Below, piece after piece: positions 1 to 12,829 of a DNA stretch of 64,000 nt (the first letter of the stretch is position 1; each line of letters opens with the position of its first letter). Source of the stretch: Chamaea fasciata (lineage: Eukaryota > Chordata > Aves > Passeriformes > Sylviidae); NCBI GenBank assembly GCA_029207755.1, contig JARCOQ010000009.1, positions 30,898,914 to 30,962,913 of the forward strand, in the 5' to 3' direction. Position numbers and translations under genes: made by a program. The notes under the pieces were generated by a model that was not told the origin of the DNA, did no database searches, and was given only the letters and a program-made list of their open reading frames with translations.

Positions 1-3000
1 GAAGGGGAGGATGAGAATTCACTAGAAATGTGTAAATTAAGAGCTGAGAACAGTTCTCAAGTAAAAGGAGTTGTATTTTTGGGACAGCTGATCAATTTAA
101 GATGGAGATGGTCTAGCTGGACATGTTACTCCTGCTGTACACCTAAGGCTAGGTTTAAAGTATTAAAAATATTCTCTCATGAAGCTGTATAACAGAATAT
201 AGCTCCTTTCAGGGCAATGTGGTGGGTGGGATTCCCTGGGATGGGCTGAATCATTTGGTCCTTATGCTGAGTCAGACCAGCCTGAAGCACAGCATTAAGG
301 ACAGGGATTTCAGAAGGTGCATGAATGATCTGAATCACTGTTTTTCCCCATGCCAGGCCTGGATCTGCAAGGGAAGGAGCAGAGTAAGCGAGTCCAGAAG
401 GTGTTAGTGAGGGGTCAGCTCATTTTCTGAGCAGCCTTGAGAGGGACGAGCCTAGCAGAAATATCTCTTGATGTCAGATTCTTGGCTTGTCCCAGAGAGA
501 GAAGGATGGAGGGCACTGTGGGTTAACAGAGTGGAGAATACTCCCCCCCCCCCAGGTCTTTGATGTCCCTTGGAGCACAAAGCAGTGGGGAGAGCAGGTG
601 GGACCAGTGGCAGTGAGCATGGATGTGTTTTGTGGAGATGGGATGGACAAGGGGATAAACACTGCCTATTGCTAAGTGGTTATGAGGAAACTATGGCTTC
701 TCACACAGGGGTTAGCACAGGCAGGAGCTGGTGAGTCAGATTCAAAAGTGTGGCTTCAGCAAATGCAAAGCATAAAGATTCATTATGTGTCCTGCTGATT
801 CTGGCACGTATTTGGCTGACTTGTTCAGCCCCACTATTACAGACTTCACCTGTCCTCCCACACACCTGGGCAGGATGTCTTGCTCCCTGAGTGCTGTCAC
901 TTGCTGGCCCAAAGCCCTGCTCTGGGGAGACAGACTGTGTGTCACCTCTGAGAGGAACATCTTCAGTCAATGACAGCTCTGGGTCACACAGTTCTAAAGC
1001 AGCAAGAACCACACCACTTCAACTTGTGCAGGTCTGACATGTCAGCCCGGGATCTGGCTGCTTTGGATCTGCACAGAAATTACTGCTTGGAAGGAAAATA
1101 CTAATTTATCAAGCACTGAAGAGTGTAAAAAACAATTAAATAAGCTCACCTTTTCTTGTTTTCAGCCTTAGACTTAATAATGACACTGACATTCTTGACC
1201 TTCTAACTGTGACCAGTTATAATAGGTGTGGCAGATGAAAAATTGTAATGTTTAGATGAGTAAAAATGGGGGGGTTTTTTTCATTAATTTGGGAACTGCT
1301 CTCAGGAAAGCTGTATCTTATTGGCACATTATTGTTTGGGCTCGCTTTCATTTGTGAAAAAATATTTCTATCATGATTTTAAAAGGGATTTTGCCATGTC
1401 TTTAAAAAGAAAATGGGATCTCAAGCCAGGACTACATGTTGCATTCTTACAGAAGTTGATCACCCCTACAGCACCATCCCTCTTTAATCCCAGGAAACAG
1501 AAAAAGCATCGTAGAAAGGTGATTTGGAAATGCAAAATTCTTACACCTTTTGGAGAGATGAATTCCTGTTTCAGCACAGGGGCAAGATGTGTCAGCTCTG
1601 CTGACGATGAGAATGGTTGGAATGGGGACCCCTTGCATCTCAAACTGCCAAGGCAAACAGGAGAACCTAAAATTCACAGATATTCAGAAACAGTGAGAAA
1701 ATGGCACCCCAGGGAGCAGGGCCCTGCCAGAGAAAGGAGAAGCTGCCTTGATTAGGTCATTATTCCCCAACCTCTTTGTCCTACAGAATATTTTGTTCTA
1801 TGTCAGTGAGGAGGGGTATGTTGGAGGGAGAAGTGCATTTGTTTGTCATACTTTGTTCTTCTTGAGCAGTAACTTAAAATCCTTGAAATTCATCATAAGC
1901 CTGGCTGATTTACAAGTAGCTTTTTCCAAAGGCTGCAAATTCTGGTGGTTTCATTGGAGAATCCAAGGCAGGTCTATGGGAGTTACAAGCAGAGGAGTCT
2001 AACTAGGTACATTTTTTTTTCCTCATTGGCTTTCTCAGGAGAATGAAGTAGTTTAGTGACATTTTCCAGTTTTCCTTCAACTTTGTCACAGAAATGGATT
2101 GGATATTCCTTCTTCAGTAGATTTTCCTGGGGTGCATTTCCAGCTCTCACTGTCCATTCCTTGCCTCAACTGTGGCTGATGGTTTTTAATGGGGGAGCTG
2201 AAAGGGTGAATGCAGAATATTGAAAAGGTCAGAGCAACCCTTCAGAGCCCCTGTGGTTCAGGCACAAGGTGGGGATTAATATTCAGATACCTTCCACTGC
2301 AGCAAAAACTGAAACATGGGATGAAAACAACCCCTCCACGTGACAAGGATTGCAAGTGGGCAAGGGGAATAAACTCTTAGCCTGTTCCTGTGGCTGTTTT
2401 CACATTTTAATAACTGTGCTTGTCTTATATGCAAAGGTCCTATTTTCTGGTAGTTAGTAACTTTTATTTTTCTATATAATATCTGAATTCTACTCTCAGA
2501 GTCTGTGATCAAAAATCAAACTGTAAATTGAGATAATTGATTTGGTGTTTTTGTTGCCTTTTTTTTTTTCCCCCAAATTGATGACTATACCAGAAAAAGA
2601 AACTCTGAACTTTATATTCCTAACAACTACCCTGCCTTTCTTTTTCTTCTCTTCCCATTCACCTACAGAAAAACATGAAGAATATCTTCATGGGGTTGCT
2701 TTTGATATGCCTAGACTTCAAAAATGAAATAAACTTCCAATTTCTAACTGAAACTAGGTTTTGGGACAGGATTGGAATTGGAAAGCTAAATTATTTTGCT
2801 TTTTTTTCACATTTTTTAGGGTTTTTTTGCAAAATATAAAATACTCCAAATTACTTTTGGTCCACCTGAAGCTGCTTTTTTGAGGCCTGAGAGGCTTGTT
2901 CTGGGCTATGTCTTTGTTTGAGTCTGGGCTTTGTGATATCCACAAAACTTAGGCAGGTGCAGTGCTTGTGTGGAGCAGGTGCACTAGGTGTTTATTGTGT

Positions 3001-3914
3001 CCTTGTAGCCTTGGGAAGATGAAGTGCCCGGATGGGAAAAACCCCTCAGTGAAGTGTTGATCCTCATTAGAATAATTCCTCATGTTCCAGCTCATCCAAG
3101 TAATTTTCTCCTTAAGTCTGTAACAGTCACTGCTGTTGATGCCATATTTTATTTTAAAAACCCAAACTGTTTTACCATGTCTGACTTTGTCAGGGCAAGT
3201 TTAATTAAAGCCTTCCACCAGGTGGGAATCTTGTTCAGCCACGTGAGCCTTTTCCATCCACTGAAATTTCTCAATTCAATCCCACCAAGTGGGATGGAGC
3301 TCCCCAGGGTTTTAGTCTGTGGTGAGGCAGTGGATGTGGCAGGAGCACCAGTGGCAGGGTTTTCCACCAAGCTTTCTCAGCAAGTGAAGTGTTAATTTTC
3401 ACTGGAAAATTCTGCAGAGCCTTGGGAGGTGCATCATGGCTCATCTGCAGCTCTCCAGGATCTTTATTTTAAACCTCTCTGAGGCTGGGCTTTGTGTTAG
3501 TGTTTGCAAGTGACAGCTTGCAAAGCTGAGGAGCAGAATAAGCTGTGGTTTAGGATAAATAGGAAACATTATTTATATAGAGGAAGGAATAAAGTTGAAA
3601 ACTCAAACAGCCTGAAGGAACCCAAGAAAGGCACTTTTAATAAGTGAGCATTGGATTAACCTGTTCCAACTGAATGAAGTAAAGCAGGAAACAAACACCT
3701 TGGCAGGAGGTGCTGCTTTTCTGTGGGAGCAAAGATTCTGCCCCTCCTCCTGTACCTGAACCCTTAAAACACAACCAGGTTAGGTCACAAATCCCTGGAT
3801 TTAGGCGTTCTACTCTGAGCAAATAGGGCAGCCTGAGGCGTTCTGTGCATGCCAGGTCAGTGCAGCAGGACTTTGCAGAGGGCAGGGGGTCCTGGCGTTC
3901 TCTGCTTGCACCTT
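1..3914. other. Non-coding single-copy stretch, no gene recognised
   Basis: I see no recognisable coding exon, RNA gene or mobile element here. Open frames are short and overlap on both strands. The longest is a 144-codon plus frame at 1,321-1,755, which has no family resemblance I can recognise. The base composition is AT-leaning with scattered T and A tracts. The only notable simple sequence is a run of eleven C at 543-553. The stretch could be intergenic or intronic, and the sequence alone does not decide. Confidence 0.6.
543..553. repeat. Poly-C run (11 C)
   Basis: Eleven consecutive C residues lie within otherwise unremarkable sequence. A tract of this kind varies in length between individuals and can be miscounted in assemblies. 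No function is implied. Confidence 0.9.
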
Positions 3915-4535
3915 GAGAATCAGCAGAATCCTAGCAGAGTTTGGGTTGAATGGGATCTTAAAGCCCATTCCACTACAAGCCCCTGCTATGGGCAGGGACA
4001 ACTTCCACTATCTCAGCTTGCTCCAAGCCCTGTCCAGCCTGGCCCTGGACACTTCCAGGGATCCAGGGGCAGCCACAGCTGCTCTGGGCACCCTGTGCCA
4101 GGGCCTGCCCACCCTCCCAGGGAACAATTCCTTCCCAATACCCCATCTATCCCTGCCCTCTGGCAGTGGGAAGCCATTCCCAGTGTCCTGTCCCTCCATC
4201 CTTTGGAAAGAGTCTCTCTCCATCTTTCCTGTCGGCTCCTTCAGGCCCTGGAAGGCCATAATTAAATCACCCCAAAGCTTCTCCTCTCCGGGCTGAACAT
4301 CCCCAGCTCTCCCAGCCTTTCCTCCCAGCAGAGCTGCTCCATCCCTGGGATCATCCTGGTGCCTCCCCTGGCCTCTCTCCAGCAGCTCCAGGTCCCTCCT
4401 GTGCTGGGCCCCAGGGCTGGGGCACCTCTGCAGGTGGGGTCTCACCTGAGCTCAGGGGCAGAGGGGCAGAATCTCCCCTCCCCTGCTGCCCACGCTGGGG
4501 CTCAGCCCAGGGCACGCACGGGAGATCTGGGGGCC
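3915..4535 (-). mobile_element. CR1 LINE fragment, 5'-truncated, minus strand
   Basis: Read on the minus strand this is the 3' part of a CR1 non-LTR retrotransposon. The 3' terminus is at about 3,915-3,935, where the octamer-like end reads as CAGAATCC on the plus strand. Next comes the 3' UTR with its marker phrase about a grouped consensus (summed up by AGCCACAGCTGCTCTGGGCACC on both sides of 4,070-4,095). Beyond 4,280 lies the degraded end of the reverse-transcriptase ORF, corresponding to the block that normally encodes the Leu-Glu-Lys-Arg-Arg-Leu segment. The copy stops near 4,535, so only about 620 bases remain, which fits the usual 5' truncation of CR1. Stops and indels make it inactive. 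It shares its 3' UTR type with the copies at 17.2, 46.4 and 53.9 kb. Confidence 0.88.
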
Positions 4536-5599
4536 AAGGCATGGCCAACACTCACTCACCAGTGCCTTGGTGGCTTGGGAGGATGTGGAATTCCAGTGTG
4601 TGCCTCTGGGGCATTTGATTTTGGGTGCAAATAGCCATGGAATTAAACTGTGTGAGGTTAATAATTATATAACACTTCTGTGGTGGCTACTCGTGCATAA
4701 CTCTCTGAGCACCTGACAGCATCCATGTTATCTAAGGCGTTCTGGGAATGTGAGCCTCTGATCATTGCTCCAATGGAAAATGTAATTAATAAATCTGAAC
4801 AAGCACAGCTATACCAGAACCAGCACTGATTTCCATGTGCAACCGGCAACAGCCCAACACCTTACACCATCTTTCCTTCCTAAAATACCATGATCAGGGA
4901 TAGAGACCAAGGTCATGGGCTAAAGGATTTCCACAGACATTTTTGTGGACACTTTATAGAATTTTTACAGAAGTGCTCCATGGACTCAGGGAATGATGTC
5001 TGTATTTCTCTATCAAATAGGGAGTGGATGGAGTGTCGAGGAGTGTGACACTTGGCATGACATAAATGGAATAGTGGTATGGAATAAGGAGCAGATATTG
5101 TCCTGCTATGGGCTGAGATAGAGTTCATATCTTCTTAGGATCTGGTCTAGGGCTGTGTTTTGAATTCAGTACAGAGCAATCCTGACAACATGCTCATGTT
5201 TTGGTTGTTGCTAAGTTGTGTTTATCCTAAGTCAACAACTTTTTGTGTCTCTTGCTCTGTACCTGTGAGGAGGTACACAAAACAAAGCTGGGAGGGAGCT
5301 CAGCTGGAACGGGTGACCTGAACTGGTCAAAGGGATATTCCCCACTATCAAATGTCCTGCCCAGTATATATACTGGGGAGTTACCTGAATCAGGGTTCAG
5401 GGATTGGGTCTGCCATTTATCAGTGGATGGTGAGCAATTGTGCTGTGTGTTTTTTTGGAGTTTTGTTTGTTTGTTTGTTTGTTTTTAATATTGTTATTAT
5501 ATTAGCAATAGTTAAAATTTGTCTCAATTTTTAAACTGTCCTTATCTCAGCCAGCAAGCTTTACTTTTGGTTTTCCTCCCCATTCCTCAGGAGGATGCA
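4536..5599. other. Non-coding single-copy stretch
   Basis: No gene or mobile element is recognised in this interval. It is AT-leaning and contains a short TTTG microsatellite near 5,461-5,486. Open frames are under 85 codons and have no recognisable similarity. Confidence 0.55.
5461..5486. repeat. (TTTG)n microsatellite
   Basis: About five and a half units of a TTTG tetranucleotide are followed by a T-rich, AT-rich tail. It is short and is probably a simple polymorphic repeat. Confidence 0.85.
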
Positions 5600-6385
5600 G
5601 GGGTTCAGCAAGTGGCTCTGTGGAGCTTTGTTGCCACCTGGGGTTAAACCACAACAATGCCCAAGGGTTCTCCCCAGAGCTGCTGTGTCTGCTCATCCCC
5701 AGCCTAGATTGATCCTGGGGTTGCCCCACCCCAGGTGCAGCCCCAGCACTTGGCGTTGTTAAACCTCCTGAGATTCCCACTGCTTCAGCTGGTCCAGGTC
5801 CCTGTGGATGGCCTCATCCCTCAGGGGTGTGCCTGCACCCTCAGATCGGTGTCCCCTGCAAACCTGCTGAGGGTGCACTGGATTCCTTCATCTGTTAATG
5901 AAGTTACAGAACACCCACTGGTCCCAGGACAGACCCCTGGGGGCCTCCACTGATCCCTGACATCCATCAGGACTCTGAGCCCTTGACCACAACCCTCTGG
6001 CTGTGACTGTGCCACCACTTCCTTCCCCATCCATCAGTCCATCCATCAAATCCAGCTGTCTCCAGCCCAGAGAGAAGGATGCTGTGGGGACCCTTGTCAG
6101 AGGCTTTAGAGAATTCCAGATAAATGAGATCCGTGGCCCTTCCCTTGCCCACTGATGGAGTCCCTCCACCAGAGGCCACGGGGTCAGTCAGGAGGATTTT
6201 CCCTTGGTGAGGCCGTGCTGGCTGTCCCAAATCCCGTCCCTGTGCTCTGTGAGCCTCAGCAGAGCTTCCAGGAGGGGCTGTCCCTGGATCTTCCCAGCAC
6301 AGAGGGGAGGCTGACAGGGCAGTGGTTCCCAGGCTCCTCCTTTCCGCCACTGTAGAGATGGGGACAATGTTTCCCTTTTTACAGC
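5600..6385 (-). mobile_element. CR1 LINE fragment covering the reverse-transcriptase core, minus strand
   Basis: The minus-strand frame holds a recognisable CR1 reverse-transcriptase core. Near 6,090-6,130 it reads IYLEFSKASD, the counterpart of the family's motif A block (usually YLDFSKAFD). Near 5,841-5,875 it reads TLSRFAGDTDL, the counterpart of motif C, where the family normally has FADD. Both catalytic positions are therefore altered (D to E in motif A, ADD to AGD in motif C), so the element is dead. Unlike most copies in the window, this one has internal ORF sequence and appears to lack a clear 3' UTR end. The 5,600-5,640 boundary is approximate. Confidence 0.88.
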
Positions 6386-8224
6386 TTCTGGGAAAATCTC
6401 AAGCAGAGTGGGAGAAGGCTGACTTTCCCCTTGGGTAAATGTAAAAAGAGATTGTTTTCACACAGCCAGTCAGTCAGCAAAAGACAAATAACTTTAATTG
6501 GGGAAATGGACAATTCAAATGGCTTTTTGCTTCTGCCCATGTAACAAAATGTTATCATGTCTCACAGGGAAAGCAGACTTGGGAATGTCTGCAAAGAAAG
6601 CTAAAATAAAATGTTGGTCTCAGGCTCATAACAAAGCCTCTTATCCCTGCAGCATTTTTTCAGTTAACAGTGTTTAGTGTTTTAAGGTCACCAAATTTAA
6701 ATTACATCAGATATTCAGTTGGTATCTTTTAATTGGCTACCTTGATTTATGATCTAGGTGGAGAACCCTGACTTCCTTTTCACAGTATAATAATGAGACC
6801 TGTCCTAAAATATTGCTATTAAATTACCTTTTTGGTACTTACTGAAACCTGTCCAACTTGGGCATTACCTTTATAACAAAGCTTTGGTTTAAATACTGCA
6901 ACAGTGAAAATTCTTAAGTAGTGGTAACAGCAATTTTTTCTTTCTTTATTAGAAGGTTTTCTGTTCTGTGCTATTATTAACTTATTTCTCGGATGAAAAT
7001 TATGCAAATTGGGTTTTTAGTTAAGTCCTTCAACATGTTTGTGTCAAGGTTAAGATTTTATAAGCATTTAATTGATTTTGATTGATTTGCCAGTATAAAG
7101 AGGAGCATAACTAAGAGGAGATGGTGAGTGTGCCTGAGAGTACAGAAAGAAGAGGATGTTAAGTGAAACTGTTTAATCTGAGACATCATTCACCTGTTCT
7201 TTGAAAACAATCCCGGGAAGGAGCACATGTGAATAATTTTAGAGGATATGTGTTAATTAGAGATAAGACATCTGTTTGAGTTTGTGTCACTAGTGAATGG
7301 CACACAGTATTTATTCTGCTTTTGGAACATTTTGTTCTCTTAAATACAACTTACCTCAGAAATGTAAATTGTACATAATAGATCATTAGTTATCTCCCAA
7401 TAAGACTTAACAGCACAACCTGTGATTGGTTTCACCACCTCACCTGGTTTAAATCTCTCCTCTGATTCCTTTCTCATATAAAAACACAAGTTTCTTTTTT
7501 TTGGGGGGGGGGGGGGGGGGGGGGGGGGTGTTTCTGTTTGTTTGTTTGTTTTTGTTGGTTTTCACCTTTCTGAGCCATTGGCATGAGGAATTCTGTAAGT
7601 CCCATCCTAAGATCACTGTTGTGAGTTTTACTGTGCCCATACTGTTTGCCTTAATCATCGATCCCGCCCCACACATTTCACACCATCACTTCTATGTCTT
7701 TTTTTATAAGTAGCTGCTTTGGGAGTGTGAATTTCTGTCCTACAAACATCTTTGTTCCATGTCATTCCTTCTCTAGTTCATAGTCCCCCTTTAAAACCTG
7801 TCTCTGATGTCTGCAATCCATTGTTATCCAGCCTTGACTTTGGATAGATAAACTGGGGCCAGTTTGAACATGGGGAGCAGTAAAATTATTCATAACTATT
7901 GTCTCTTCGCTACATACCTCTCTCTCCTCCTTTAATTTGTTTACAGACTTGTCATAACTACGGATTTTGATTTCAAAAGCCCCCAGTCTGTTTCTTTTTC
8001 ATTGTTTTTACAGCACCTTCTGTTGCATTCTCTTGTGGTTATTGATGGGAGCTCTGAATCAGATTTTATAACTGTTGGAATGTCAAGTCTTGAATTTTGA
8101 GCCAGGTAGGTAAACTCTGCTGGGAGGAAGAGTGAGCAAGGCAAACAAAGGTGATGGGGGTTTATGTGGTTCAGATGTGCTGTGGAATTGGATGTTCCCA
8201 TCACCCAACCAGTCCTTTCCAGGA
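6386..8224. other. Non-coding single-copy stretch with a long G run
   Basis: AT-rich sequence with no exon or element that I recognise. Its one striking component is the 26-G tract at 7,503-7,528 with a TGTT-rich tail, listed separately. Open frames are short. Confidence 0.55.
7495..7556. repeat. T8-G26 homopolymer junction followed by (TGTT)n
   Basis: Eight T (7,495-7,502) run directly into 26 uninterrupted G (7,503-7,528), followed by a TTTG/TGTT-rich segment to about 7,556. A G run this long can in principle fold into G-quadruplex structures with slipping registers. Its length is also hard to sequence accurately, so the exact count may be unreliable. An overlapping open frame that begins with a polyglycine string is only a translation of the run. 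Confidence 0.92.
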
Positions 8225-9144
8225 CGCTTGGGGCACTGTGTCATTTACTTCTGTTTAATGTCTCCACTGATGATCTGGATGAAGCGATTGAGGGCACCCT
8301 CAGTAACTTCTCAAAGAACACGGAGCCAGCTGGGCGTGTGGGTGTGCAGGAGGGCAGGAGGCTCTGCAGAGGGATCAGGCTGGATCCATGGGCTGAGGGT
8401 CAGCAAGGCCGAGTGCCGGGTCCTGCCCTGGGCTCAGCCCGGGCCCTGCAGCTCCAGGCTGGGGCACAGGGGCTGGAAAGGGCCCGTGGGGAAAGGCCCT
8501 GGGGGTGCTGTGCCAGCGGCTGGACAGGAGCCCAGGGGTGCCCGGGGGGGCACCGGGCCAATGGCCCCTGGGCTGTGCCAGCCATGGGGTGGCCACAGGC
8601 CCAGGGCAGGGCCCGTCCCCTGGGCTGGCCCTGCCGAGGGACCTCCAGGGCTGTGCCCAGTGCTGTCCCTCCTGGCCAGGGAGCCCCGGAGGGGCTGGAG
8701 CGTGTCCAGGGAAGGGAAGGGAGCTGGGGAAGGGGCTGGAGCCCCAGGAGAGGCTGAGGGAGCTGGGAAAGGGGCTCAGCCTGGAGAAAAGGAGGCTCAG
8801 GGGGGACCTTGTGGCTCTGCACAACTCCTGACAGGAGGGGACAGCCAGGGGGGGTCGGGCTCTGCTCCCAGGGAACAGGGACAGGACAAGGGGAAACGGC
8901 CTCAGGCTGTGCCAGGGGAGGCTCAGCTTGGACAGCAGCAGGAATTTCTGCATGGAAAGGGTGCTGAGGCCTTGGCAGGGGCTGCCCAGGGAGGTTTGGA
9001 GTGCCCATGGCTGGAGGTGTCCAAGGAAGGGCTGGAGGTGGCACTCAGTGCTCTGGGCTGGGGACAATGTTGCCATCAGGCACAGCTGGGACTTGGTGAT
9101 CCTGGTAGCTTTTTCCAGCCTCAGTGATCCTGGGATTCTGTGAT
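8225..9144 (+). mobile_element. CR1 LINE fragment, type A 3' UTR, plus strand
   Basis: This is a plus-strand CR1 copy starting inside the reverse-transcriptase ORF. The frame at 8,248-8,330 reads LLFNVSTDDLDEAIEGTLSN, the block around motif C of the family. Its FADD motif is destroyed (NFSKN). The remainder of the ORF is degraded and GC-rich, and the 3' UTR begins near 8,800. The copy ends at about 9,144 with the terminal octamer-like GGGATTCTGTGAT. The 3' UTR is a distinctive type (type A here) with the wording CTTGGACAGCAGCAGGAATT. The same type recurs at 19,950-20,249. The 331-codon open frame over this copy is a by-product of its GC-rich composition and not a gene. Confidence 0.92.
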
Positions 9145-12100
9145 TTCATCTTATTCAGGGGCCAGTTTCCCTTAGATCTTTTTGCTTGGTGCCCTCCTGT
9201 GTGTAGTAGCCTCACACAGTGTCTTTAATGACCATCCAGCAATCCCAGTGATCGCTGTGATGCCAAACCAAATTTGGTGTCCAAGGAGCGTGAGGTGTTC
9301 CCTGGATAGGGGAGACCAGCTGAGGCAGATAAATCTCTACATGCCCCTGCTCCAGCACACCTTTCATACATGGCACAGGCTGATGTGCTGATACTGCTTT
9401 TGCTGAGTAAATTTAAGGAGCTCACAGTGGTCCCTGAGCACACGTGGAATCCCTATTAAAAGAGGAAATAGGAAGAGAGAAGTGGTATTTTGGAACATGC
9501 AGAAACAATGCCACACTGTCATTTATTAGGCAAGCAATGTGAAAATGTGCTCTAAGACAGGAAGGCAGAAGGTTGCTGAGCTGAAATAGTTGCAGGGAGT
9601 TGAAGGGAGAAAAACTGGGATGCTGTAGATGGAATGGAGAAAATGCTACAAAATGACAGAAAAAACCCCAACCAAGCAGACTGGAAAGCAAAGGAACAGA
9701 TGTCCCATTTTACATTCAAGAAGTTCACTTCTTCAGTGTTTAATCACTACCTCTCATATTCTCAAACACTAATTTATTACATTTACCTTCAAAATTCTCA
9801 ACTCTTCCTTATGTCAATCGTTATCGGTAACAGTCACATGCACTACGCTCTGTAGTAAAGTGTAGTGTAAAGAAAAGCTAAAAAATGTAGAAGTACCATT
9901 TTTAACACCTTCTAAAAACACCTTTGAGCACAGAACTTGTGCTTGCAAAGGCAGAGTTAACCTCTAGCAAAAACATGTAGGTATAAGATCTTTTTGGTTA
10001 TTCTAACATGACCTCAAATTCTCAGGTTTCAATTCTCTTCTTCACCTGGAGAACAAAACAAGGGAAGAGTTTCCATTGCTTGAATGCATTTATTTTATAT
10101 TGATTGAATAGTTAAAAAAACCCCCAACCACATTTAAAGAGGTGGTGGGTTAGGAAATAAAGTAAAACAGCAGAGACAAAAAATGCACTGGTGTGGTGTG
10201 AAACGTGAGGTTATGTACGATGCTGGTATGTAGCAATGATGTTTCATCCCAGAACATGTCACACTCAAAGTGTTGGTATTTTCAGGATCTCTTCCTGGGG
10301 CATTTTCAGGAGGGAAAGGACTTTTAATGCCCAAACTACATAACACTATCACGATCTCCCCCTAAATGGGTAGTGAAGGCAAATTCTACCTCGACGAAGT
10401 AACAGGAGCATCAGCAAGATTAGGAAAGGGCTTCCTGGACTCATTTAACACCTATTTCAAGACTGTGAGCCCTCGAAAAGGGAGCACAGCAGGACCTGCT
10501 TAGCTTCAGGAGGCCCTATATTTTTGCACCTTCCTCAATCCCAAATGCATTCGCACTTTACAGTTAATTAAGCCAGGTGGGTTTGTTTTCATTTACACCA
10601 TTTAGGGATCTGCCCATGCAATGCATTGTGTACAGCAGGATCCATACTGATTTATTTCTGTATTGTCGTACCTTTCAGGCACTGTCTGGTGAGAACTGGC
10701 CTTTCTGTCACATGTGTTGTCAGACAGCCAGTAAGGTAGGAATATCCTCCTGTAAGACTGGAATTATGCACCAGTTATAAAACTGCTACAGCTGTGACAC
10801 TTGACCAGTGCATAAATTCAGTATTCACAGAACTTACATTAGCTACCCAGAGACTTGATTATGGGCGACTGTTTATTTTGGGTAGTGGTATTTAAACTTG
10901 GGTAACAGTTTTGCTTATGTAATCAAGAAAAGTTTCTTGGTTTCTTTTGCTGGAAACACATTCCTTGTAGTTAACATAGAGGGAGGGAGTGTGGAACTTG
11001 CTAGCAAAACTTGCCCGTATTAAATCCATTGTGAGTGCCAGAGGCTTTCACTCTGTTGTTTTACTTCGGGAAGGCTGGGAGGTGTAAATACCTTTACTAG
11101 AGCTCATTGAGGGTTTAGCTGTGCTTTGAACACCTGCTGAGTGCCCACCCCTTTTCCTGGCTTTGTCTTGGGCTCTTCTGAGCTAGTCCATCCTGGGAGC
11201 TTTGGCCTGGTTTCCTCATGAGTCACAGCATTTGGGTGTGATCAAAACTAGATCAAGGCAAACACAAGATGATCAAGTGTAACTGTTCTGTCATGGGAAC
11301 TGTCGGGAAGCTGTATTTAAACTGTGAGGCAGAAGGATATTTTAAGGTTTGAAGGTGACCAAGGAGTGTCAACGTGCTTGTTTATAAAGAAAAACAGCTC
11401 TGTGTCATCCACCCATCTTTTGATAAACATAAGTTTAACACACATCTCCCTAGAAGGATTTGAGCAATGGCAAGGGGGTTCTTCCACCTTCCCCCACTGA
11501 TTGAGAAGTTTTTGCTTTCATCAGAACCTTTTTCCCATCCTGTGAGGGCAAGTTAAAGATGGGTGTGTGCGAAATGGCAGTTCCTGTGCTCTCAGCCATA
11601 ACTCTACCCTGTGGCTGGTTTTACACTCATCATGAAAGGCTTTTTAAATTGACTCTGGCTTATTATTTGCTTGCTAATGCAGTTGTCCCTAAATTTTATG
11701 TGTGACCTTAATCTCTAGGAGGAGATTCACAGACAGTTTTCAAGGTTGCTCACACGTTTCTGCTCAGTTCACTACATCCAGCTCAGTGAAACACCAATAA
11801 ACTCCAGAGGAGTTCCACAGTGATTATTGAAAGCTCTGCTGTACAGGCTTTCTCTTCTCAAAATTGCCTGTGTTCAGGTTTTAAGAAAATTATAATGTCG
11901 CTTTGAGCTGTTGCATATAATAGAATGAATATTTCATGTATTTTATCTGTCACCTAATGAATTACAAGGTTTTATATTTTGCTACATGGGGATGCATGTG
12001 GGAAAACCTGATACTTTCCCCAGCTGCTGCACAGGCTGTAGTACAGGAATTCTGAAGTCCTGACATTTACAAGCTCAAAAGAATTTACACGTTTAACAAA

Positions 12101-12829
12101 AGTTTTAACAGTATAAAAAGTGTTTGGCAACACAGTACAAGTTAACCTGTGCCCTTTAACGTTATTGCTTTCCAGGAGCTGTCAGTGCTAAGTGATTAAA
12201 CAATAAATCATAACACACGGAGACAACAGCAATCCCTGGAACCATCTGTAAATGACAGACTTCTGGAATGCTCTTTTATTCCCTGAACACAGTTTGCTCC
12301 TTAGAATGGTCCATCAGCAAGGGCAGTGGACTTAAGAGGCTTTCTGTCATTCCTGGTAAAATATCTTACTTCTAGTGAGGGAGAGTTTGTTTTTGGGAGG
12401 AATAATGTAATTTGGAAGTTGATATTCCCTCATGAACAGAAGAGCTGTAACTTGAATTTCCTTGAGGTTGATAGCACAGTTAAGGACAGAGTTCCAGCAA
12501 AATGGAAGAAGCTGTCCTGAATTCTGGAACATGCTTCTCATTGACAGAAATGAACTTCCCATCGAAAAATGTCAGTTTTTATAATTTCTGTGTGATACAA
12601 ACTTGCTGATCGCCTCTGGAAGAGATCTGTGTAAGTTCCTTCTCTTGTGTGATTTTGTGAAATTTGAGCCAGAACTATAGAACTCTGTGAAATTAAAATT
12701 TGAAAGTTCTTTTAAGCATTAGGATGTAAGGGTTATTGTAGGTTTTCATTGAAACTTATTCATTTGCATTAAGATTTTTTTAAAAAATGAAATCAAGAGA
12801 CACTAAATCCCCTCAGCCAGGTTTGTGGG
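9145..12829. other. Long non-coding single-copy stretch
   Basis: About 3.7 kb without any exon, RNA gene or mobile element I can support. It is AT-rich, with short open frames only. Parts could be conserved non-coding sequence, but that cannot be judged without a second genome. Confidence 0.55.

Noticed and set aside
1321..1755. 144-codon plus-strand frame as a possible gene
   Set aside because: No recognisable domain, no splice-site context and no codon pattern that I could distinguish from chance.
7449..7713. Frames with polyglycine or polyproline strings
   Set aside because: These are translations of the 26-G tract and not protein features.
8132..9127. 331-codon plus-strand frame and 214-233-codon minus frames
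   Set aside because: They lie entirely over a CR1 LINE fragment. The plus frame does not follow the LINE ORF and reads across its 3' UTR.
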